DNA of 6,092 bases from Chloroflexota bacterium (GTDB lineage: Bacteria; Chloroflexota; Chloroflexia; Thermomicrobiales; UBA6265), in contig JAFAEA010000153.1 of the NCBI GenBank assembly GCA_023424355.1, positions 1 through 6,092 of the forward strand, read 5' to 3'. The translations under genes were made by a program, and so were the position numbers. The notes beneath the pieces are model-generated. The model saw only the letters and a list, made by a program, of their open reading frames with translations, was not told where the DNA came from and did no database searches. Positions 1 to 4,785 of this stretch are shown piece by piece (within the stretch, counting starts at the first letter, position 1; each line of letters starts with the position of its first letter).

Positions 1-1
1 T

Positions 2-610
2 TCCGGCAGCATTCAGTTCGGCAATGTGCAGGTGGAGAACCTCTCGCGGAAGGACCTGAAGAACCTCCGATCAAAGGTACAGCTCATTTTCCAGGATCCA
101 TATTCCGCGCTAAATCCGGCACATACGCTTTATTCGTCGCTCAGTCGGCCACTGAGCAATTACATGGGTATGGATGCAAAATCCGCTCGCGAGCGGGTGA
201 CTCAGATGTTGGAGCAGGTGGGGCTGGAACCGGCCGAACGCTTCATCGATGTGTACCCCCACCAGCTTTCCGGTGGTCAGCGACAGCGCGTGGTGGTGGC
301 GAGAGCACTCCTGAGCAATCCCGAAATCGTGATTGCCGATGAGCCAACCTCAATGCTGGATGTGACCATTCGCGCCGAGATTCTGGAAATCCTGAACCGG
401 CTGGTGCGCGACAAGGGCATCGCGATGCTCTACATCACTCACGATTTGCTCAGTGCTCGGGCGTTGGCCGATGAGATATTGGTGCTCAACCGTGGCAAGG
501 TGGTTGAACAGGGAGATGCAAGCGCAGTAATTGCCGATCCGCAGCACGAGTACACCAATCTGCTGCTGGATTCGATTCCTAATCCGTTCACAGAGATCGT
601 CGCGAAGTAG
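2..610 (+). CDS. ABC transporter ATP-binding protein, OppF/DppF-like, 5' truncated by window edge
   Basis: This is the ATPase subunit of a peptide- or oligosaccharide-type ABC importer, which hydrolyses ATP at the cytoplasmic face of the membrane to drive uptake. The open frame runs in from the left edge: codons from position 2 read SGSIQFGNV, typical of the strand just before the Q-loop region of OppF/DppF proteins. The GTG at 26 is therefore internal and Walker A lies upstream of the window. Visible motifs, in order, are the Q-loop QLIFQDPYSALNP (about nt 80-118), the ABC signature LSGGQ (nt 266-280), Walker B IVIADE (nt 326-343, catalytic Glu at 341-343), the D-loop SMLD and the H-loop His (nt 440-442, in ITHD). 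The C-terminus stops soon after PNPF, so the Cys-containing oligo_HPY tail seen in many OppF/DppF proteins is absent. It ends in tandem stops TAG TAG. Permease and binding-protein genes should lie upstream. Substrate is unknown. Confidence 0.93.
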   Translation, partial: SGSIQFGNVQVENLSRKDLKNLRSKVQLIFQDPYSALNPAHTLYSSLSRPLSNYMGMDAKSARERVTQMLEQVGLEPAERFIDVYPHQLSGGQRQRVVVARALLSNPEIVIADEPTSMLDVTIRAEILEILNRLVRDKGIAMLYITHDLLSARALADEILVLNRGKVVEQGDASAVIADPQHEYTNLLLDSIPNPFTEIVAK

Positions 611-618
611 TAGCCGCG

Positions 619-1071
619 TTATTCCTCGTCGAAACTGATGACCGGGTCGGCGCATTGGGGCGCGCCAGTGCCGAAGAGCGTGAGCTCGAATTGGAGGGTC
701 TGATCGGGATCGATTCCCATGATGAGCTGACTATTGCTCACATTCCCGCCATCCAGGCATTGCACCAGCATCATGATGTTTTCCTTGCGATCATCGCTGG
801 TGTTGGTGACGGAGACATTCACATCCAGCTCCACCTTGCCATCGGCCGCGCGGGAATCGCGCAGGGTGAAGCCGCTCGATTGCAGATCCTGCCCCTCTAC
901 ACCGACAGTCGGGGCGGGATCATCATCGGGTCCGTTAAGATCGATGATGCCAAATCCGATGAGTCCCATGGCGACGGCCAGCAGGAACACCAACACCGAA
1001 AATGCACCGAGCACAATGAGATATCCGGGCACTCCGCCTTCGCGTTGGGTTCTGGGTGGTTCAAACGACAT
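619..1071 (-). CDS. Hypothetical single-pass membrane-anchored protein, 150 aa
   Basis: I do not recognise this gene. The 150-residue product has a short polar N-terminus (MSFEPPRTQREGG), one strongly hydrophobic segment at about residues 17-43, an acidic linker (DLNGPDDDDP-like, about 44-52), and then a roughly 95-residue domain rich in alternating beta-strand patterns (KVELDVNVSVTN; TLQFELTLF). The arrangement suggests a membrane-anchored beta-sandwich domain facing outside the cytoplasm. Two cysteines (C105 and C140) could form a disulfide there. The ATG at 1069-1071 is preceded by a purine-rich AGGAGGAG about 12 nt upstream and a weaker GGAG closer in. The gene converges with the ABC gene, leaving only 8 bp between stop codons, and is divergent from the next plus-strand gene, so it is probably monocistronic. 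It resembles DUF4352/LEA14-type extracellular domains only in general pattern, and no family is claimed. Confidence 0.8.
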   Translation of the reverse strand: MSFEPPRTQREGGVPGYLIVLGAFSVLVFLLAVAMGLIGFGIIDLNGPDDDPAPTVGVEGQDLQSSGFTLRDSRAADGKVELDVNVSVTNTSDDRKENIMMLVQCLDGGNVSNSQLIMGIDPDQTLQFELTLFGTGAPQCADPVISFDEE

Positions 1072-1083
1072 GACTTACTCCGC

Positions 1084-1090
1084 TCCTCCT
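1084..1090 (-). promoter_or_regulatory. Shine-Dalgarno for the 619-1071 membrane protein
   Basis: On the minus strand this reads AGGAGGA, about 12 nt before the ATG at 1071. The spacing is somewhat long, but a GGAG closer to the ATG may contribute. It supports the chosen start. Confidence 0.5.
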
Positions 1091-1132
1091 CATTTCTCTT
1101 TGTAGTGTACGACTGAGAAATGATTCCGGACT

Positions 1133-1147
1133 CCACAACTGTGGTTG
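1133..1147. promoter_or_regulatory. Overlapping inverted repeats in the divergent intergenic region (possible operator)
   Basis: The 15 bases CCACAACTGTGGTTG contain two overlapping perfect short palindromes: CCACA-AC-TGTGG (1133-1144) and CAAC-TGTG-GTTG (1136-1147). They sit between divergently transcribed genes (619-1071 minus and 1198-1635 plus), where a dimeric regulator could control both. The repeats lie at the -35 position relative to a TACAAT -10-like hexamer at 1157-1162. The arms are only 4-5 bp, so chance occurrence is possible. Confidence 0.3.
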
Positions 1148-1156
1148 AGCTTGCCG

Positions 1157-1162
1157 TACAAT
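1157..1162 (+). promoter_or_regulatory. Candidate -10 element for the 1198-1635 gene
   Basis: TACAAT matches the TATAAT consensus at five of six positions and would place the transcription start near 1169, leaving a leader of about 29 nt before the TTG start. No good -35 hexamer is found 16-18 bp upstream; that space holds the inverted repeat at 1133-1147. This would fit an activator-dependent promoter or simply a coincidence. Confidence 0.25.
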
Positions 1163-1185
1163 TTGTAGAGCACTTGATTTGAGAC

Positions 1186-1190
1186 GAGGA
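1186..1190 (+). promoter_or_regulatory. Shine-Dalgarno deciding the TTG start at 1198
   Basis: GAGGA lies 7 nt before TTG at 1198-1200. It is the reason for accepting a TTG start; the first in-frame ATG (1333) would remove the whole membrane segment. Confidence 0.5.
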
Positions 1191-1197
1191 AACCGCC

Positions 1198-1635
1198 TTG
1201 GATATCCCCGGATTACACACTCACGACAGCTATCAATGGATTCTCTGGCTCGTTCTCGTCGCCGTTTTGGTTCTGATCGCCGCGGCGGGAAACAGCAACT
1301 ATCGCTATTCCAGGCCATTTCAGAAGGAAGCTATGAGTTCGGCCAATCCCGATGACGTGATCGATCTGATTGACTCTCGGCTTTCTACCGATGGCTGGCA
1401 GTTGGAATATCGCGATACCGGCACCCTGGTAATGAGTACTGACAAAAGCTTTGCTACCACGGCTGCCATCGGACGGATTGCCCAGAACCTCTCTACATCC
1501 ACCGCCAAACGCATATCGGTGGAGTTCGATGTTACGGAATCGTCCAGCGGTTCCATCATTGTTGCCAATGGCAATCGGCGGGGCAATGGCGCTGAGCCAT
1601 ATATCGGAAGCATCCTCGAATCGCTTCCCCACTGA
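1198..1635 (+). CDS. Hypothetical single-pass membrane protein, 145 aa, TTG start
   Basis: I do not recognise this gene. It encodes 145 residues with one hydrophobic helix at about residues 13-31 (WILWLVLVAVLVLIAAA). A basic/aromatic stretch (NYRYSRPFQKEA) follows, then a roughly 100-residue soluble domain. The positive residues after the helix favour an N-out, C-in topology with the soluble domain in the cytoplasm. That domain starts with a helix (DDVIDLIDSRL), then a GW-containing strand pair (DGWQLEYRDTGTLVMST), a pattern often seen in small alpha/beta domains, and ends EPYIGSILESLPH. Start choice rests on a GAGGA 7 nt upstream of TTG and on keeping the helix; no earlier in-frame start exists. 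It faces the App1 gene tail to tail with 15 bp between stop codons, and no hairpin terminator is evident there. Confidence 0.75.
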   Translation: MDIPGLHTHDSYQWILWLVLVAVLVLIAAAGNSNYRYSRPFQKEAMSSANPDDVIDLIDSRLSTDGWQLEYRDTGTLVMSTDKSFATTAAIGRIAQNLSTSTAKRISVEFDVTESSSGSIIVANGNRRGNGAEPYIGSILESLPH

Positions 1636-1650
1636 GACTCTTTACGATTC

Positions 1651-2838
1651 TTACGTATCTCCGGGGATAATATCCGCCTGGAGTGCCTTGAGATCCTGTT
1701 CGTAATCACGCAGGCGACTCTTCTTCTGCTCCGGCAACATTACCTTGATGTTTCGCAGCTCTTTCATCGCCACGCTGCTCACTTCCAGAGCTTGCTGACG
1801 CGTGATCAAGCCCTCCTTCCAGGCGAGGGTTGCTGCCGCGATGTACGTATCGAAAGAGCGAATGCCAAGAATCTCGGTGTGAGACGGGTGATTCAGAGAA
1901 GTCTCGTTGATGTCGTGGATCATCACTGACCGTACGGAATCCGGAAACTCCTGCAGCATCAACTTGCCGACTTCAACATCGCCCTGACCACTATCACCCA
2001 CGAACACGAGGCCGTACTCCGGAAACACCTCATGATACTGGCGAATATTCCTGATCTTTCGTCTGGCCATGCTGTCGTGAGATCGCAGAGCAAAGAGACT
2101 GCCGGTAAGAATCGTTGGCCGCCTGATTCCTGCCTTCGCGAGTGTGCGACGGGTCCAGGCGGAAACGATTCCGCCGAATAATCCGGGTCGCGCCGTGACG
2201 AAGGTGATGTTGGCATCATCGGATTCCTTACCAAGACTGTGATTTAGCGCAGCGAAAAATGCCAGCACACCCGGATAACGTGTTTTGCCCGGATACCGCT
2301 TGTCGTGCAGGCGAGCAAACACAGTGTCATCGATATCCGAGAGTACTTTTACCTGATCGATTTTCACCGAGTTGCTCTGAATGTGGTTCAGTATTTCGTC
2401 TCGGATAGCCTGATTGTCGATATCCTTAAAGATGAGCCGCGCCAAATCTCGATAGCTATCCGACAGATTGATCTCATTACGAAGTTCCCGTAATTCGTCG
2501 CCCGTAGAAGCAACAAAGATGTTGCGGATACCCTGCTCAAACGTCGTGCGAGTTGAACCGCGCTGCATGGCCCACACAAGCTCGACCCGTGTTTCCAGTG
2601 ACAACTGCGCGATGCGCTGCTCGGTGAGAAGTTGCACCAACTGCGAGCGATAGTGGGGTCCACCAACGCGGTTGTGGAGGTTTCGGAGCAATCGCCGCAC
2701 ATTGAGTTGCTTCAGCACGGTATCCAGATCAGCATCCGGGCAGTTTCGGAGCAGCTCCAGAATCTTCAGCTCATCGGAGCGGCCAGTCCAACCGCGGAGG
2801 AGCGACTGAATCTGGGTGATGGTTTCAGAACTGTTCAT
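1651..2838 (-). CDS. App1-family phosphatidate phosphatase (DUF2183, HAD superfamily), 395 aa
   Basis: The central domain matches the App1 catalytic family, whose yeast founder is a Mg2+-dependent phosphatidate phosphatase converting phosphatidic acid to diacylglycerol. Key HAD motifs are visible: DIDDT at residues 168-172 (D168 nucleophile and D170 of DxDxT), FVTARP at 213-218 (motif II Thr215), a candidate motif III Lys in RRKIRN (about 261), and VGDSGQGD at 280-287 (motif IV acidic residues). Residues 1-160 are helix-rich and not assigned to a family by eye; they contain VELVWAMQRGSTRTTF and an LRNEIN segment. The C-terminal 50 residues are charged and helical, possibly coiled coil. There is no signal peptide or membrane segment, so the protein is probably cytoplasmic or peripheral. 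ATG at 2836-2838 has GGTGAG 2 nt upstream. The first 14 nt overlap the end of the lipid-kinase gene, which implies translational coupling. Family assignment is strong; lipid specificity is inferred. Confidence 0.88.
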   Translation of the reverse strand: MNSSETITQIQSLLRGWTGRSDELKILELLRNCPDADLDTVLKQLNVRRLLRNLHNRVGGPHYRSQLVQLLTEQRIAQLSLETRVELVWAMQRGSTRTTFEQGIRNIFVASTGDELRELRNEINLSDSYRDLARLIFKDIDNQAIRDEILNHIQSNSVKIDQVKVLSDIDDTVFARLHDKRYPGKTRYPGVLAFFAALNHSLGKESDDANITFVTARPGLFGGIVSAWTRRTLAKAGIRRPTILTGSLFALRSHDSMARRKIRNIRQYHEVFPEYGLVFVGDSGQGDVEVGKLMLQEFPDSVRSVMIHDINETSLNHPSHTEILGIRSFDTYIAAATLAWKEGLITRQQALEVSSVAMKELRNIKVMLPEQKKSRLRDYEQDLKALQADIIPGDT

Positions 2839-3754
2839 TACTCACCGCTCTTGATTTGACGATCAATGACGCCGGGTCCACAGCCACATCGATCTGTGTG
2901 ACATTGCTCCATACATCACCATCCACCTGCACCGAAACGGATGTTTCCGGGATAATAGTAATCCTCTCCGCCAATTGCTCCTGCACGTCTTCCTGCTTCG
3001 ATCTATCGCGCAGTGCTCTCCAGGCGATGGGCGCCCAACCAAGGATCGATTTCGGCGCCAGAACACGAGTATTCAGCAGACCATCTTGCAAACTGGCGTG
3101 CGGCAGCACCGTGATTCCCCCGGGCACACGTCCGCAATTGCCTACCAGCAGGCTCCAGGCAGTCACAGTCCGCTCCTCGCTGGTATCTGACTGGATGCGA
3201 AACGAATGCAGTGGTCCGCGCAGATTCCTGGCACCAGCGGCGAAGTAGGCGAGAGGTCCGAATCGCTGCTTGAACGACGCGGACACGTCCTGAAGCGAAA
3301 CAGCATCGTACCCGGCACCGACCACCACCAGGAATCGTTGCTGCGTCTCCGTTCCATCGGCAAATGTGAGGGTCACTAACCCGGTCTCTACCGTCTCCGG
3401 CGTGCCAAGCAATGCCGTGCGAACCGCCTGATCGAGCGTGCGATGTTTGCCGACTGCATTGAGGTGAAAGATGTTCGCTGTGCCTCCAGGCACGATCCCA
3501 AGTGAAACGCCCGAATGAGCCAGTACATTACTGACATTCCGTACCGTGCCATCACCACCGATCACGATGATGTGATCCACTCCGGAATCCACCGCTTCCT
3601 GCGCCTGAGCTTCTCCTGGCAATTCGATAGTGGTTTCCAGGCGAGTTGGTGGCGGGAATCCGAGTGCGGCGCAGTGCTGCTGCACCAGCCGCCAGGCAGG
3701 TTCGCTGCGCTTGCGAGCAGGATTCACCACACAGGCGATGGTGGGATTGGCCAC
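2825..3754 (-). CDS. Diacylglycerol kinase-family lipid kinase (DagK/YegS/LCB5-like), 309 aa
   Basis: Soluble lipid kinases of this family use ATP to phosphorylate diacylglycerol or related lipids at the membrane surface. The catalytic-domain motifs are clear: NPARKRS near the N-terminus (residues 11-17), the nucleotide-binding GGDGT at 66-70, and VPGGTAN at 88-94. The C-terminal beta-sandwich domain shows GAGYDA at 146-151, a QDGLL segment at 223-227 and VQVDGD at 275-280, all typical of DgkB/YegS proteins. At 309 aa the length is normal. The start is GTG at 3752-3754, only 2 nt after the nitroreductase stop and without a strong Shine-Dalgarno, so translation probably depends on the upstream gene. 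The 3' end overlaps the App1 phosphatase gene by 14 nt. The substrate could be diacylglycerol, another lipid alcohol or a sphingoid-like base; diacylglycerol is the default inference, favoured by the App1 neighbour. Confidence 0.92.
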   Translation of the reverse strand: MANPTIACVVNPARKRSEPAWRLVQQHCAALGFPPPTRLETTIELPGEAQAQEAVDSGVDHIIVIGGDGTVRNVSNVLAHSGVSLGIVPGGTANIFHLNAVGKHRTLDQAVRTALLGTPETVETGLVTLTFADGTETQQRFLVVVGAGYDAVSLQDVSASFKQRFGPLAYFAAGARNLRGPLHSFRIQSDTSEERTVTAWSLLVGNCGRVPGGITVLPHASLQDGLLNTRVLAPKSILGWAPIAWRALRDRSKQEDVQEQLAERITIIPETSVSVQVDGDVWSNVTQIDVAVDPASLIVKSRAVSNEQF

Positions 3755-3756
3755 AG

Positions 3757-4356
3757 CTACCAGCGCTCGCGATGGAGCACATCGTCCAGCGGGCGCCGTC
3801 CGCGCTTCAACGATCCGCTCTTCATATCCGGCGCGGGGTGACCGATGAACACTACCCCGATGGGGAGATGCTCCTCCGGAATCCCAAGTGCGCGTTGAAG
3901 TTCCGCGGGATCTTTCACGCCCACAAAGGCGGTACCAAGACCTTCATCCACACCTGCCAGCAGCACCAACATCATGGCGGCGCCAGCATCTGTATGCCAA
4001 TACGGAATCGGCCAGCCGATCTCCTCCTGCCCCTTCGCCTTCTTATCCGGTTCGTTGTAGCGGCGGTGATAAATCTCTTCACTCGTTGTAATGACGATAT
4101 GTACCGACGCGCGGCTCATAAACGGCTCATGTCCCTGCCGCACATACCATTGCTCGCCCGCGATCTCGGCGATCTGGCTCCGCATATCGGCATCAGTGAT
4201 TGCAACAAATGCCATCCCCTGGCTGTACCCGGCGCTGGGTCCACGTCGAGACGTATCAATGATCCGCTCGATCACTGCCCACGAAACCGGTTCTTCCGTA
4301 AAGTTACGAACCATGCGGCGTTTTCGTACCAATTCGGCAAATGGTGAGTGTGTCAT
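3757..4356 (-). CDS. Nitroreductase-family flavoprotein, 199 aa
   Basis: The protein belongs to the nitroreductase fold family, usually FMN-binding homodimers that use NAD(P)H to reduce nitro compounds, quinones or similar acceptors in the cytoplasm. The N-terminal phosphate-binding motif RKRRMVRNF (residues 11-19) is the family's typical RRxxRxF-like signature. It is followed by RRGPSAGYSQG (about 37-47), which contacts the flavin and substrate side in relatives, and a glycine-rich GLGTAFVG segment at about 139-146 that supplies the second flavin-binding patch. A length near 200 aa is standard. ATG at 4354-4356 directly follows the VOC stop (TGAATG), with GGAGG 5 nt upstream, so it is co-transcribed with the VOC gene. 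The RMVRxF subgroup is common in Actinobacteria and Chloroflexota, and some members use F420 instead of FMN. Cofactor and substrate cannot be decided here. Confidence 0.88.
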   Translation of the reverse strand: MTHSPFAELVRKRRMVRNFTEEPVSWAVIERIIDTSRRGPSAGYSQGMAFVAITDADMRSQIAEIAGEQWYVRQGHEPFMSRASVHIVITTSEEIYHRRYNEPDKKAKGQEEIGWPIPYWHTDAGAAMMLVLLAGVDEGLGTAFVGVKDPAELQRALGIPEEHLPIGVVFIGHPAPDMKSGSLKRGRRPLDDVLHRERW

Positions 4357-4713
4357 TCAGGCCTCCTCATTCACCTGCACACGTATACCGTTTGGATCCT
4401 GAACGGTGAAATATCTGCCGACACCTTCCAAGGTCAGGATTTCCGAAGGGGAGTGCCCGGCCATGCTCTGATGAATATTCTCGAACTCGGTTGCAGACGC
4501 CTGCAGATGCAGCTCCGGATTTGATTGGGTGACTATCGGTTCGCCATTGTTCCAATGCAGGGCAAGGCTCGCATCACCGATAGGAAACTCGTTCCACCAC
4601 TGATTCACCTCGCCATCTTCCTTGCGGAAAAGACCAAGGTGTTCGTAGAACGATACGGATGCCTCCATCTCGTTCGTGTACAGGATGTTGAGAAGTCGCA
4701 GCGAAACGCTCAT
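4357..4713 (-). CDS. VOC/glyoxalase-like domain protein, 118 aa
   Basis: This is a single vicinal-oxygen-chelate domain protein of about 118 residues. The family includes glyoxalases, dioxygenases, fosfomycin/bleomycin resistance proteins and binding-only members. Evidence is the opening strand-helix RLLNILYTNEMEASVSFYEHLGL (residues 6-28; the pattern of an N-terminal strand followed by a helix ending in FYExLGL) and the closing FTVQDPNGIRVQVNE (102-116; compare the family's FxDPDGNxxELxE), whose final Glu is at the usual metal-ligand position. ALHW near residue 51 lies on the first-module beta-strand. I chose ATG at 4711-4713 because GGAGG lies 6 nt upstream; a GTG at 4770 in the same frame would add 19 residues unlike the family and run through the repeat region. 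It is probably the first gene of the block that continues into nitroreductase, lipid kinase and App1. The substrate is unknown. Confidence 0.85.
   Translation of the reverse strand: MSVSLRLLNILYTNEMEASVSFYEHLGLFRKEDGEVNQWWNEFPIGDASLALHWNNGEPIVTQSNPELHLQASATEFENIHQSMAGHSPSEILTLEGVGRYFTVQDPNGIRVQVNEEA
4362..4366 (-). promoter_or_regulatory. Shine-Dalgarno for the nitroreductase gene, inside the VOC 3' end
   Basis: Minus-strand GGAGG lies 5 nt before the ATG at 4356, within the last codons of the VOC gene. It supports the start and a shared transcript. Confidence 0.65.
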
Positions 4714-4719
4714 ACATAT

Positions 4720-4724
4720 CCTCC
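4720..4724 (-). promoter_or_regulatory. Shine-Dalgarno deciding the VOC start
   Basis: Minus-strand GGAGG lies 6 nt upstream of ATG at 4713. It is the strongest ribosome site of the minus-strand block and rules in favour of this start over the GTG at 4770. Confidence 0.7.
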
Positions 4725-4737
4725 AATATTCGGGCGT

Positions 4738-4743
4738 ATTACA
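4738..4743 (-). promoter_or_regulatory. Candidate -10 element for the VOC-nitroreductase-lipid kinase-App1 block
   Basis: The minus strand reads TGTAAT, matching TATAAT at five of six positions. With an 18-bp spacer the -35 would be CTAACA (4762-4767, four of six matches to TTGACA), which overlaps the TAGCAC palindrome. The predicted transcript start near 4731 leaves a leader of about 17 nt, enough for the GGAGG site. No promoter has been demonstrated; this is a consensus reading only. Confidence 0.3.
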
Positions 4744-4751
4744 AGGCAAAT

Positions 4752-4783
4752 GGTAGCACCGTGTTAGCACTGTGCTAGCTACC
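4752..4783. repeat. Nested inverted and 11-bp direct repeats between qng1 and the VOC gene
   Basis: This 32-bp segment contains TAGCAC at 4754-4759 and 4765-4770 and TAGC again at 4776-4779, so TAGC recurs every 11 bp, about one helical turn. TAGCAC-T-GTGCTA (4765-4777) is a perfect inverted repeat. An outer pair, GGTAGC (4752-4757) and GCTACC (4778-4783 region), encloses it. On the minus strand it begins right after the tandem stops of qng1 and overlaps the candidate -35 of the VOC promoter. It could be an operator for a dimeric repressor or an RNA hairpin downstream of qng1. No U-tract follows on the minus strand, so it is not a standard intrinsic terminator. Confidence 0.5.
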
Positions 4784-4785
4784 TA

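Noticed and set aside
647..674. GC-rich imperfect hairpin (TCGG…CCGA with a 2-nt bulge) just past the ABC gene stop
   Set aside because: It lies inside the 3' end of the minus-strand membrane-protein gene and has no T-tract on either strand, so it is not a convincing terminator; coding constraint and GC content can explain it.
655..1116. Long open frames on the plus strand opposite the 619-1071 gene
   Set aside because: They are antisense shadows. The minus-strand frame has a membrane helix, a plausible domain and a ribosome site; the plus-strand frames have neither recognisable motifs nor sensible composition.
1636..1650. Possible bidirectional terminator between the plus-strand membrane protein and App1
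   Set aside because: The gap is only 15 bp and shows no inverted repeat with a T-run.
3646..4347. 233-codon open frame on the plus strand opposite the nitroreductase
   Set aside because: Its product is Arg/His/Cys-rich and without motifs, while the minus strand encodes a clear nitroreductase with RKRRMVRNF and adjacent coupled genes.
4714..4770. Extended VOC start at a GTG (4770), adding 19 residues
   Set aside because: The added peptide does not resemble the family's N-terminus, and a strong GGAGG sits just before the ATG at 4713.
4752..4783. Reading the TAGCAC repeat as a mobile-element end or attachment site
   Set aside because: No second copy, integrase or transposase gene is in the window; an operator or hairpin explains it more simply.
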